Notes under the pieces: model-generated
Databases searched by the model: none
Seen by the model: the letters and a program-made list of their open reading frames with translations, nothing else
Told to the model about the DNA's origin: nothing
Shown here: positions 7,172 to 14,959 of the stretch, one piece after another
Position numbering within the stretch: the stretch's first letter is position 1
How the letters are laid out: each line of letters opens with the position of its first letter
Origin: JBCCGR01 sp039029195
Lineage (GTDB): Bacteria > Pseudomonadota > Alphaproteobacteria > Rhizobiales > Rhizobiaceae
Direction: 5' to 3'
Assembly: GCA_039029195.1 (NCBI GenBank)
Contig: JBCCGR010000010.1
Span: 1 to 64,000, forward strand
Length of the DNA stretch: 64,000 bases
Program-made: the position numbers and the translations under genes

Positions 7172-9079
7172 GTGTTATCCACCTATCATGAAGTCTACAG
7201 CGCGTGGAAAAGTGATCCGGAAGGGTTTTGGGCAGAAGCTGCAAACGAGATTGACTGGGTCAAACAGCCGGAAACCACCCTTGATCCTGAAGGGGGTGTC
7301 TATGGCACCTGGTTTTCCGATGGTATCTGCAACACCTGCTATAATGCTGTGGACCGACATGTGGAGAACGGTCGCGCAGACCAAGCTGCTTTAATCTATG
7401 ACAGCCCCATCACCGGTTCAAAGAGAACGCTCACGTACACTGAGCTGCGGGATGAGTGTCAAGCGCTCGCAGCATCGCTGATCGACCGCGGTATCGAGAA
7501 GGGTGATCGGGTTATCATTTACATGCCCATGATACCTGAGGCCGTGGTCGCCACGCTTGCGTGCGCCCGGATCGGTGCGGTTCATTCCGTGGTTTTCGGA
7601 GGGTTTGCTGCCGCCGAACTTGCGACACGCATCGACGATGCAACTCCCAAGCTAATCATTACCGCATCATGTGGTATCGAACCTGGCCGGGTGATCGCTT
7701 ACAAACCGTTGCTCGATGAGGCGATAGAACTCTCATCATCAAAGCCGTCCTCGGTCATTTTGTTCCAGCGCGAGCAACTGACCGCTGACATGATTGAGGG
7801 ACGCGACTTCGACTATGCCACGGAGGTGGCTGCCGCAAAATCCGCCAAGCGGGAAGTGCCGTGTGTGCCAGTGGCCGCAACCGATCCGCTCTATATTCTC
7901 TACACATCCGGCACCACCGGTCAGCCAAAAGGTGTGGTTCGCGACAATGGCGGACACATGGTGGCCCTCAAATGGTCGATGAAGGCCATCTACGACATTG
8001 ATCCGGGAGAAGTATTCTGGGCGGCATCGGATGTCGGTTGGGTGGTTGGACATTCCTACATCATTTATGCGCCCTTGCTGCATGGCTGCACGACAATCGT
8101 GTTCGAAGGAAAGCCGGTTGGGACACCGGATGCCGGAACATTCTGGCGCGTGATTTCGGAGCACAGTGTCGCTGCGTTGTTTACTGCGCCAACAGCTTTT
8201 CGAGCGATCAAAAAAGAAGACTCCAAGGGAGAACTTATCGCGAAATATAATATGTCCTGTTTGCGCACATTGTTTCTCGCGGGAGAACGCGCCGATCCGG
8301 ACACGATCAAATGGGCTCAGGACCAACTTGGTGTGCCTGTGATTGATCACTGGTGGCAAACGGAAACTGGCTGGACGATTGCCGGAAACCCGGTGGGGCT
8401 CGGTGCGCTTCCCATCAAACTTGGTTCACCCACAGTTGCGATGCCAGGGTACGACGTTCAGGTGCTCGATGATGAAGGCCACCCCGTTGAGGTGGGCACA
8501 CTTGGGAACATTGTGGTCAAGCTACCTCTTCCGCCATCCTGCTTGCCAACTCTGTGGAACGCGGAGGCACGGTTCAAAGAAGCCTATCTTGAAGAGTTTC
8601 CGGGCTACTACAAAACATCCGACGCCGGTTACATTGATGAAGACGGGTACCTCTTCATCATGGCCCGGACCGATGACATCATCAATGTTGCGGGACACAG
8701 GCTTTCAACTGGCGGGATGGAAGAAGTGGTGGCGACCCATCCGGACGTTGCGGAATGTGCCGTCATCGGTATTGCAGATCAGCTCAAAGGCCAAATTCCA
8801 GTGGGTTTTGTTGTTCTCAACTCAGGAGCCGACAGGGACGAAACCGAACTTGAACGGGAACTGATAAAACTGGTTCGCGAACAAATCGGTCCGGTTGCCG
8901 CCTTCAAAACGGCACTCTCTGTTAAGCGCCTTCCAAAAACCCGATCAGGGAAAATTTTGCGCGGCACATTGCAAAAAATTGCTGATGGCGAAGACTGGAA
9001 GATGCCGGCAACCATCGATGATCCCGTGATTTTGGACGAAATCACAGAAGTGATGAGAGGTCGTGGCATAGCCAGGTGA
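7172..9079 (+). CDS. prpE: Propionyl-CoA synthetase type acyl-CoA ligase (PrpE family)
   Basis: 635 residues from the GTG at 7172, preceded by GGAGGAG; an earlier GTG at 7154 would swallow that site. It activates a short-chain acid, most likely propionate, to its CoA ester using ATP. The AMP-binding P-loop is YTSGTTGQPKG (about 250), the adenylation motif is HWWQTETGW (about 395), and the C-terminal acetylatable lysine is in KTRSGK (about 595). N-terminal FWAEAANEIDW and the DVGWVVGHSYI block are typical of PrpE and AcsA. PrpE is favoured by length and overall pattern over acetyl-CoA synthetase. The neighbouring SDR is in the same direction, about 100 bases on. Confidence 0.87.
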   Translation: MLSTYHEVYSAWKSDPEGFWAEAANEIDWVKQPETTLDPEGGVYGTWFSDGICNTCYNAVDRHVENGRADQAALIYDSPITGSKRTLTYTELRDECQALAASLIDRGIEKGDRVIIYMPMIPEAVVATLACARIGAVHSVVFGGFAAAELATRIDDATPKLIITASCGIEPGRVIAYKPLLDEAIELSSSKPSSVILFQREQLTADMIEGRDFDYATEVAAAKSAKREVPCVPVAATDPLYILYTSGTTGQPKGVVRDNGGHMVALKWSMKAIYDIDPGEVFWAASDVGWVVGHSYIIYAPLLHGCTTIVFEGKPVGTPDAGTFWRVISEHSVAALFTAPTAFRAIKKEDSKGELIAKYNMSCLRTLFLAGERADPDTIKWAQDQLGVPVIDHWWQTETGWTIAGNPVGLGALPIKLGSPTVAMPGYDVQVLDDEGHPVEVGTLGNIVVKLPLPPSCLPTLWNAEARFKEAYLEEFPGYYKTSDAGYIDEDGYLFIMARTDDIINVAGHRLSTGGMEEVVATHPDVAECAVIGIADQLKGQIPVGFVVLNSGADRDETELERELIKLVREQIGPVAAFKTALSVKRLPKTRSGKILRGTLQKIADGEDWKMPATIDDPVILDEITEVMRGRGIAR

Positions 9080-9186
9080 CGGACCTGACCCCAGCGTGGA
9101 AGCAACTTTGATCAAAGCTTGACCAAATCCCGGTCGGGCTTCAGGTTGTTTTCTTTTGGATCAGGGAGGGGCAACGCCCTCATTCT

Positions 9187-9975
9187 ATGCCGCTAAATGG
9201 GAAATCGGCCGTCATTACAGGCGGTGCCCGTGGAATCGGTTACGCCATTGCGCGCCGATATTTGTCTGAGGGCGTGAAGGTTGTCATCGCCGATATCGAT
9301 GATGATGCCGGTGAGAACGCTGCTCAGGAACTTTCCGAACTTGGTGACATTCGTTTCAAGCACGCGGACGTGGGCAGCCGATTGGATGTTCACAATCTGG
9401 TTGCGTCAACCATCGACCTCTTCGGTGACATCGACATTCTGGTAGCCAATGCGGGAACCATAATTGCCGAAGATTTTCTTTATGTCACCGAAGAGCAGTT
9501 TGATCAGGTCATGCGGGTCAATCTCAAAGGGGCATTCCTTTGCGGGCAGGCGGTCGCCAAACACATGGTCGCTAAGGTGGAGGATGGAGGCGCACCTGGA
9601 ACCATTATAAACATGTCCTCCGTCAATGCTGTGTTCGCGATTGCCAATCAGGTACCATACACGATCTCGAAAGGTGGAGTGAAACAGCTAACCAATGTGA
9701 TGGCTCAGGCCCTGGCGCCACACGGAATTCGCGTGAATGCGATTGGGCCCGGTTCCATCATGACCGACATGTTTCAAACGGTTGCGACCGATGATTCAGC
9801 GCGCCACAGAGTGCTTTCGCGAACACCCATGGGCAGAATCGGTGACCCGGAAGAGATTGCAGGCATCGCTGCTTTTTTAGCCTCTGATGATGCGGCTTAT
9901 ATCACTGGCCAGACAATTTATGCTGACGGCGGACGTCTTGGCCTCAATTACACCGTGCCTGTCCAGGAGAATTGA
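9187..9975 (+). CDS. Short-chain dehydrogenase/reductase (SDR)
   Basis: 262 residues with all classical SDR features: cofactor motif TGGARGIG (11-18), VANAG (about 86), catalytic Ser in NMSS (about 144), YTISK with Tyr158 and Lys162, and IGPGSIMTDM after the substrate loop. The Asp at the end of beta-2 (VVIADIDD) argues for NAD rather than NADP. The substrate cannot be told from sequence. Behind the acyl-CoA ligase it could be a 3-hydroxyacyl or sugar-alcohol dehydrogenase. A GGGAGGGG tract lies about 15 bases before the ATG. Confidence 0.88.
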   Translation: MPLNGKSAVITGGARGIGYAIARRYLSEGVKVVIADIDDDAGENAAQELSELGDIRFKHADVGSRLDVHNLVASTIDLFGDIDILVANAGTIIAEDFLYVTEEQFDQVMRVNLKGAFLCGQAVAKHMVAKVEDGGAPGTIINMSSVNAVFAIANQVPYTISKGGVKQLTNVMAQALAPHGIRVNAIGPGSIMTDMFQTVATDDSARHRVLSRTPMGRIGDPEEIAGIAAFLASDDAAYITGQTIYADGGRLGLNYTVPVQEN

Positions 9976-10059
9976 AGCCTGGCATTTTCTCCTGACAGAA
10001 CGCTGTCAGGAGGGCTGTGCGATGGTCGAATTATCAACACCAAGCCAAGGAGCAATTCG

Positions 10060-10434
10060 ATGTCGCAATTCACCCCAACAAACGCAGTCGTGTGGTTCGA
10101 GATTCCCGTGTCAGACCTCGATAAATCTGCCAGTTTTTATGAAACCGTCCTGAACACCAAGCTTACCGAAATGGACATGGGTGGCGGTGTGACCAAGATC
10201 TTCCCAACTGACAATCCGAACAATCCTGCTGGCCATCTATATCAGAGCGACAGCTCCGTGCGGTCGGACATGGTGGTTCACCTCGCAGCGCCCGAGCCAC
10301 TGGAAGAATCAATGGGACGCGTGATGGAAGCAGGCGGTGAAGTCACAGGCGAAATTACACCACTGCCGGTGGGCCGCTTCGTTTACTGCAAAGACCCTGA
10401 TGGCAATCAGATCGGTCTTTACACCGCGAACTGA
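10060..10434 (+). CDS. VOC-superfamily (glyoxalase-like) protein
   Basis: 124 residues with AAGGAG eight bases before the ATG. A single vicinal-oxygen-chelate unit with the typical opening WFEIPVSDLDKSASFYE and ending FVYCKDPDGNQIGLY. The family includes metal-dependent isomerases, dioxygenases and antibiotic-binding proteins, and this one has no further clue to substrate. Its stop codon overlaps the start of the WYL-domain regulator (TGATG at 10432), so the two are translationally coupled and probably functionally linked. Confidence 0.85.
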   Translation: MSQFTPTNAVVWFEIPVSDLDKSASFYETVLNTKLTEMDMGGGVTKIFPTDNPNNPAGHLYQSDSSVRSDMVVHLAAPEPLEESMGRVMEAGGEVTGEITPLPVGRFVYCKDPDGNQIGLYTAN

Positions 10435-11129
10435 TGCGAAGAGCGGATCGCCTCTTTCAGATCGTCCAGCATCTGCGGGGTGGTCGCCTGACGACGGCGG
10501 CCACTCTTGCAGAATGGCTGGAGGTTTCCGAGCGCACAATTTATCGCGACATCGCTGATCTTCAATCAACCGGCGTTCCGATTGATGGAGAGGCGGGTGT
10601 CGGATATTTGATGCGGGAAGGTTTTGATCTCCCACCACTCATGTTTTCCAGAGATGAAATCGTAGCACTGGTTGCTGGAGCCCGACTGATCCGAGCATGG
10701 GGCGGTGCAGCGATGGCCCGTGCTGCCGAAGAAGCATTGGTCAAAATCGAAGCCGTTTTGCCGGATTCGGAAAAAAAGCGAATTTCAGAGACCGAAATTC
10801 ACGCCCCCTCATACTCGATGGGCGATGAAGAACGCCAGGTCATTGATGTTGTCGAGCGTGCCGCGGAAGAACGTCACGTATTGCTGATCGACTACTTTGA
10901 CGCGGAGGGCTCAGCCACCACGCGCAGAATTCGACCATTGGGGCTGTGGTATTGGGGAAAAGTGTGGACGTTGGTTGCGTGGTGCGAACTGCGTAACGAT
11001 TTTCGCATGTTCCGCACGGACCGGATTGATAGCTTAAACAAATCCGGTGAAACGTTTCGCACGGAGCAAGACAAGTCGCTCCGCGCTTTTTATCGAAAGA
11101 TGGAACAATCCGGCGAGGGCCATCACTGA
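10434..11129 (+). CDS. YafY-type transcriptional regulator, HTH plus WYL domain
   Basis: 231 residues. An N-terminal DeoR/HTH-11 helix-turn-helix (TAATLAEWLEVSERTIYRD, about 21-39) is followed by the linker typical of YafY proteins and a WYL domain at about 140-215, where the family motif appears as LGLWYWGKVWTLVAWCE. WYL domains bind small ligands or nucleic acid and tune the DNA-binding part. It overlaps the VOC gene by one base, so a sensor and metabolic-protein pair is the natural reading. Confidence 0.88.
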   Translation: MRRADRLFQIVQHLRGGRLTTAATLAEWLEVSERTIYRDIADLQSTGVPIDGEAGVGYLMREGFDLPPLMFSRDEIVALVAGARLIRAWGGAAMARAAEEALVKIEAVLPDSEKKRISETEIHAPSYSMGDEERQVIDVVERAAEERHVLLIDYFDAEGSATTRRIRPLGLWYWGKVWTLVAWCELRNDFRMFRTDRIDSLNKSGETFRTEQDKSLRAFYRKMEQSGEGHH

Positions 11130-11153
11130 GTGCCGTTTTTCACCAGATGGAAC

Positions 11154-11834
11154 TCAAGTTTCTGGCTGTTCCGTATTGGTCTGGAAATTTTTAAACACCG
11201 ATTCTGCATCGATGTTTTCCTGTTCCATCACGGCTTCCGTATCAACCATTTCCTGGGTTTCGCTCGCAGGCATCAGCGTTTCATCCGTCTCAACTACGAG
11301 TTCGGCTGGGCGATTCTTCTCAGCTTTCTGAACTTCGAAGTCCAGATCGATCTGGGTGCAGATGCCCAGCGTTACCGGGTCCAGTGGCTGAAGATTGGCT
11401 GAGTTCCAGTGCGTCCGTTCACGGATCGCTTCAATGGTGGTTTTGGTCGTTCCAACCAGCTTGATGATCTGGGAATTGCGCAGTTCGGGATGGTTGCGCA
11501 AGAGCCACAATATGGCGTTGGGCCGGTCCTGTCGTTTGGATACCGGCGTATAGCGCGGGCCCTTCTTTTTCAGCTCGGGTACTTTCACCTTTGGCTCGGA
11601 CAACTTCAGCTTGTGATTGGGGTCAGCGATTGCCTTATCCAACTCTTCGCGGGTGAGCTGGCCAGTCTGGATGGGATCAAGACCCTTGATGCCTTGGGCG
11701 GAATCACCGTCGGCAATGGATTTCACTTCCAGCGTATGCAGGGTGCAGAACTGGGCAATCTGTTCAAACGTCAAGGGTGTGTTGTCCACCAACCAAACGG
11801 CCGTGGCTTTTGGCATCAGGAGAGTGTTGGCCAT
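11154..11834 (-). CDS. trcR: Cell-cycle transcriptional regulator TrcR (DUF1013)
   Basis: 226 residues, starting with AGGAAGG upstream of the ATG. The conserved N-terminal block (MPKATAVWLVDNTPLTFEQI), the middle LKKKGPRYTPVSKRQDRP and the helix-turn-helix-like NSQIIKLVGTTKTTIEAIRE (about 116-135) identify the DUF1013/TrcR family, found in Alphaproteobacteria and named a cell-cycle-regulated transcription factor. The last 60 residues are acidic and probably disordered. It is convergent with the WYL regulator, whose stop lies 24 bases away. Confidence 0.88.
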   Translation of the reverse strand: MANTLLMPKATAVWLVDNTPLTFEQIAQFCTLHTLEVKSIADGDSAQGIKGLDPIQTGQLTREELDKAIADPNHKLKLSEPKVKVPELKKKGPRYTPVSKRQDRPNAILWLLRNHPELRNSQIIKLVGTTKTTIEAIRERTHWNSANLQPLDPVTLGICTQIDLDFEVQKAEKNRPAELVVETDETLMPASETQEMVDTEAVMEQENIDAESVFKNFQTNTEQPET

Positions 11835-12079
11835 TGATGCGATCCTTCCTTGTTTGACACCGACGATTGCGAATTCCCCAACTCGATGAGCGCCCAGGTG
11901 TCAATTTCGCAGCGTTTCAGACCCAAAATCCAGCCACCTGCTTCTTTAAAACGCACACAGGTTTCCTGTTCGCTCGACCGGGCTTCGGAAGAGACGTGGC
12001 AGGAGACCACGATTTCGGGAATTGCCGTCTTATAGTCGGATTCTGGCAACGGCGCAATGTGAAGATTTTACCTTGCCGA
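11835..12079. other. Spacer upstream of trcR
   Basis: 245 bases between a small membrane protein gene and trcR. A minus-strand frame of 77 codons (11816-12049, TTG start) covers most of it and overlaps the trcR start. It has no ribosome site that I trust and no recognisable family, so I treat this stretch as the trcR promoter region rather than a gene. Confidence 0.3.
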
Positions 12080-12307
12080 CTACCAAAATTTGCCTGTGCG
12101 GAATCGGTTAATTGTCAGCCAGATCAAGCTGATGAGAAGGAACATTCCGCCAATCACGCCAGCAAAAAACGGAATGAGCCCGTCCATCTCATCAAAGGTC
12201 GCTCGCCCTGACTGGGTTTCAAGGCCCCAATACCCGAACAGGAGAAGCGTAAGTGCTAAGATAAAAAGGCTGATCATCAACAACTTGCGCAATTCGGTCT
12301 TCCTCAA
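12080..12307 (-). CDS. Small two-helix membrane protein, function unknown
   Basis: Up to 75 residues. Two transmembrane helices are plain: LMISLFILALTLLLFGYWG (about 10-28) and FFAGVIGGMFLLISLIWLT (about 47-65). A short acidic loop (FDEMDG) lies between them and the end is positive (NRFRTGKFW). The longest frame begins with a TTG that overlaps the stop of the quinone oxidoreductase gene (TTGA at 12304-12307), suggesting coupling; an ATG at 12277 would give 65 residues. I do not recognise the family. Confidence 0.6.
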   Translation of the reverse strand: MRKTELRKLLMISLFILALTLLLFGYWGLETQSGRATFDEMDGLIPFFAGVIGGMFLLISLIWLTINRFRTGKFW

Positions 12308-13302
12308 ACACGCAGCATGATCTTGCCGATGTGGTTCCCTTCTTCCATGCGCCGGTGAGCCAGATTAGCTTCGCTCAGGTCGAACATCTGGTCCATGACA
12401 GGCACAACCTTTCCAGCTTCGATGAGTGGCCAGACGTGCTCTTTGATCTCTCGGGCAACCTGCGACTTAAATTCGTTGTCGCGTGGACGCAGCGTTGATC
12501 CGGTATGCACCAATCGTTTGATCATCAATCGGGTGAAGTCCATTTCCGCTTTTGAACCTTGCAAGAAAGCAATCTGAACAATCCGACCGTCAACCGCCGC
12601 CGCAGAGTGGTTTTGTGAGATATAGTCCCCGCCCACCATGTCCAGGATCACATTCACGCCCTGACGATTGGTCTTGTCCTTGATGACATCGACAAAGCTC
12701 TCATTGCGGTAGTTGATCACATGATCCGCACCGAGTTTGTGGCAGGCATCGCACTTTTCATCACTGCCGGCCGTGGTGAACACTTCAGCGCCGAAGGCCT
12801 TCGCGAGTTGAATGGCGGTCGTTCCAATGCCGGATGATCCGCCATGAACAAGAAAGCGTTCTCCACTTTTCAGGCCACCTCGTTGAAACACATTGTGCCA
12901 CACGGTGAAAAAGGTCTCCGGAAGCGCTGCTGCCTGAACCAGATCCAATCCGCTCGGAATGGGCAGCGCATGGCCAGCGTGAGCCGTTGCATAGGGCGCG
13001 TACCCACCGCCAGCCAACAATGCTGTTACGGGATCACCGATCTGATGATCTGCTACGCCCTCACCGATGGCAACAATAGTGCCCGCGGCTTCCAATCCAG
13101 GAAGATCAGACGCACCCGGTGGAGCCGGATACGCCCCTGTACGCTGCAAACAGTCGGGACGGTTTACGCCCGCGAAGGCGATTTTGATCAGAACTTCCTC
13201 TGCCGCAGGCTCAGGAACCGGGCGTTCCTGCTGCTTGAGCACATCGGGACCACCCGGCTCCGAAATAGCAATTGCGGTCATAGTGGTAGGCAGGTCGCTC
13301 AT
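12304..13302 (-). CDS. NAD(P)H quinone oxidoreductase, PIG3/zeta-crystallin family
   Basis: About 332 residues from the ATG at 13302; a further ATG at 13281 is equally plausible, and a longer frame starts at 13356. A medium-chain dehydrogenase/reductase without the zinc ligands. The N-terminal GroES-like part contains AFAGVNRPDCLQRTGAYP and the Rossmann part has the PIG3-type nucleotide motif VHGGSSGIGTTAIQLAK. Such enzymes reduce quinones with NADPH. It is divergent from the DUF1192 gene. Confidence 0.88.
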   Translation of the reverse strand: MSDLPTTMTAIAISEPGGPDVLKQQERPVPEPAAEEVLIKIAFAGVNRPDCLQRTGAYPAPPGASDLPGLEAAGTIVAIGEGVADHQIGDPVTALLAGGGYAPYATAHAGHALPIPSGLDLVQAAALPETFFTVWHNVFQRGGLKSGERFLVHGGSSGIGTTAIQLAKAFGAEVFTTAGSDEKCDACHKLGADHVINYRNESFVDVIKDKTNRQGVNVILDMVGGDYISQNHSAAAVDGRIVQIAFLQGSKAEMDFTRLMIKRLVHTGSTLRPRDNEFKSQVAREIKEHVWPLIEAGKVVPVMDQMFDLSEANLAHRRMEEGNHIGKIMLRV

Positions 13303-13377
13303 ATCTGGTGCTTTCTTCAAAGGAATGCCAAACTGGTTCGAAACTTGATGGATCACAGATGACGGCGAATTTCAAAT

Positions 13378-13566
13378 ATGTTTGACGACGATGCACCTCG
13401 CCCGACCAAAGGCATAATCACGATTGGGGAAGACCTCTATGACTTCTCCGTGGAGGAGCTTGACGAACGTGTCGCGGCCCTGAAGGAAGAAATCGAACGC
13501 GTCGAAAAGGCTAGAACCAAGAAGAGCCAGGATCTTTCCGCAGCCGAAGCTTTGTTCAAATCATAA
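13378..13566 (+). CDS. DUF1192 protein
   Basis: 62 residues. The small alphaproteobacterial DUF1192 family is recognised by the opening MFDDDAPRP, then ITIGEDLYDFSVEELDERV and a coiled-coil tail (EIERVEKARTKKSQDLSAAE). No function is established. It sits just upstream of the CtrA-like box and the candidate small RNA that precede rcdA. Confidence 0.85.
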   Translation: MFDDDAPRPTKGIITIGEDLYDFSVEELDERVAALKEEIERVEKARTKKSQDLSAAEALFKS

Positions 13567-13594
13567 CGACAATCATAGAATCAGAGTGACTTTC

Positions 13595-13631
13595 TTAACT
13601 TTTTGTTAAGCTTATCGTGCGTTAACTATAC
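13595..13631 (+). promoter_or_regulatory. CtrA-like box overlapping a promoter
   Basis: TTAA-N7-TTAA at 13595-13609 fits the CtrA recognition sequence (TTAA-N7-TTAAC; here the final base is G). It overlaps a -35 element TTGTTA (13603-13608). After exactly 17 bases comes a -10 element CTATAC (13626-13631). A CtrA box over the -35 is the usual layout for promoters that CtrA activates. A further GTTAACT lies at 13621. One such box is expected by chance in about this length of DNA, so the promoter geometry carries the argument. Confidence 0.55.
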
Positions 13632-13633
13632 AC

Positions 13634-13729
13634 ATCCAGTTATCTGGATTTCATTCATCGCCGAACCAGTTTCGCATTGAATGAGCCTCCCTGTTAACTT
13701 TCAAGAGCCGCATTTGCGGCTCTTTTTTT
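13634..13729 (+). ncRNA. Candidate trans-acting small RNA
   Basis: A transcript starting near 13634-13638 would run about 95 bases to a strong terminator without coding anything. It would fold into hairpin 1 (ATCCAG 13634-13639 with CTGGAT 13644-13649) and hairpin 2 (TCATTCA 13651-13657 with TGAATGA 13678-13684, plus an inner CGAA/TTCG). Then comes a single-stranded stretch with CCTCCCT (13687-13693), complementary to Shine-Dalgarno sequences, and the terminator hairpin. This is the build of alphaproteobacterial regulatory RNAs that occlude ribosome sites. It could instead be a leader attenuator for rcdA, whose start lies about 120 bases past the terminator. Not recognised as a named family. 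Confidence 0.5.
13703..13729 (+). terminator. Rho-independent terminator upstream of rcdA
   Basis: AAGAGCCGC (13703-13711), loop ATTT, GCGGCTCTT (13716-13724), then a T-run. Its position 120 bases before rcdA and 135 bases after the DUF1192 stop suits the 3' end of a separate short transcript. Confidence 0.9.
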
Positions 13730-13850
13730 ATGATTTGGCAACTCTACAATTGCCACCAGCTCTCGTTCACCAATGTTCGGGAATTTCTTCAAGAGCGCTT
13801 TACCTCGCTGGCGGATCAGGACTAGAACACCGCAGCGGAGCGAAGGTCCT

Positions 13851-14399
13851 ATGAACGAAAACAATTCCAACGACCATAATGGTGATGTGGCTGATTCTCC
13901 GGTGCGACTGGCGGATCGGTTCTTTTCGTCCGGGCGTTTTAAGGCGCTGTTCAACGACGGAATGGCTTTGGTTGAGGAAAGCGCCACCTATCTCGATGGT
14001 GAAGGCCGCCGTGTTGCAAAATCACTGACAAGTCCGGCTTCAGTTCTCTACGCGTCAGAATCCATGAGGCTGACGACCCGTTTGATGCAGATGGCGTCTT
14101 GGCTCCTTTTACAGCGGGCCGTCAGTGAAGGCGAAATGACCCGCGAACAGGCGATGGCAGAGAAAAACAAAGTGCGGCTCGATCAGCTGTCAAGCAAACG
14201 CGACGCTGCTGGCTGGGATAGCCTTCCGGAAGAGTTTATCTCCCTCGTGGACCGTTCACTAAGCCTTCAGGCCAGTGTAACCCGGCTGGACCTTGAGCTG
14301 TTTGGTGGTGAAGAAAAAGAGTTGAACGTGGCGAAGAACCCAGTGTCCGCCCAACTCAACCTTCTGTCCACGGCGCTAGGAGCCTCAATCTCAGACTAA
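13851..14399 (+). CDS. rcdA: Regulator of CtrA degradation RcdA (DUF1465)
   Basis: 182 residues from the ATG at 13851 (CGAAGG upstream); a longer frame from 13773 has no ribosome site. The DUF1465 core is clear: VRLADRFFSSGRFKALFNDGMALVEE is spread over about residues 16-41, followed by an ETA-YLDGEGR-like segment and a bundle of long helices. In Caulobacter RcdA is an adaptor that, with CpdR and PopA, brings CtrA and other substrates to the ClpXP protease at the G1-S transition. The CtrA-like box upstream suggests a feedback link. Residues 2-14 are Asn/Asp rich. Confidence 0.87.
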   Translation: MNENNSNDHNGDVADSPVRLADRFFSSGRFKALFNDGMALVEESATYLDGEGRRVAKSLTSPASVLYASESMRLTTRLMQMASWLLLQRAVSEGEMTREQAMAEKNKVRLDQLSSKRDAAGWDSLPEEFISLVDRSLSLQASVTRLDLELFGGEEKELNVAKNPVSAQLNLLSTALGASISD

Positions 14400-14410
14400 G
14401 GTGGCTTGAA

Positions 14411-14451
14411 CAAAAAAGGCCGCGCTTCTGGCGAAGCACAGCCTTTTTTTC
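14411..14451. terminator. Bidirectional terminator between rcdA and rpmE
   Basis: AAAAAAGGC and GCTTC pair with GAAGC and GCCTTTTTTT around a short loop, with a small internal bulge. There is an A-run on one side and a T-run on the other, so it can end both the plus-strand rcdA transcript and the minus-strand rpmE transcript. Confidence 0.85.
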
Positions 14452-14486
14452 TGTAGAGCAGCCTTTCGGCCAGCAAATTTGGAAAT

Positions 14487-14708
14487 TTAGATTCCCAGAC
14501 CTTCATAGCGCTTCTTAAAGCGGGAAACACGGCCACCTCGGTCAACAAGCTGCTGGTTGCCGCCCGTCCAAGCCGGGTGAGAGGTTGGGTCGATGTCGAG
14601 GTTCAGCACATCACCTTCGGAACCCCAAGTAGAGCGGGTTTCATATTCTGTGCCATCGGTCATCACCACTTTGATGGTGTGGTAGTCTGGATGGATATCG
14701 TTCTTCAT
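14487..14708 (-). CDS. rpmE: 50S ribosomal protein L31
   Basis: 73 residues, full length. MKNDIHPDYHTIKVVMTDGT and the SHPAWTGG and RVSRFKKRYEGLG blocks are diagnostic of L31. The four zinc-binding cysteines of the C+ form are absent, so this is the zinc-independent type usual in Alphaproteobacteria. It is divergent from the ABC exporter gene; the 251 bases between them (14709-14959) hold the promoters and no visible gene. Confidence 0.96.
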   Translation of the reverse strand: MKNDIHPDYHTIKVVMTDGTEYETRSTWGSEGDVLNLDIDPTSHPAWTGGNQQLVDRGGRVSRFKKRYEGLGI

Positions 14709-14959
14709 AGTCGGCGTCCTTAACGATCAACTGCACACCGGTAACACCCGGAACTGCGCGGTTCAGACTATCTTCTAAGCCATGCATCAGCCGAGTGAGC
14801 AGATTAGCGCGAAAATGTCTGGAATTTTGCTGGCGAGCCAATACATCAAACACTGTCATCGCACAAGCACTTTAAGGTGCATGGCGATTGCAAACTCGTA
14901 AAGCCAGCGGAACCAATTGCCCAGTTGCGTTTTGGCCGCATCCATTCGATAGAACGCCC

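Noticed and set aside
11816..12049. Minus-strand 77-codon frame upstream of trcR as a gene
   Set aside because: It overlaps the trcR start, has a TTG start without a ribosome site and no recognisable domain; more likely promoter DNA.
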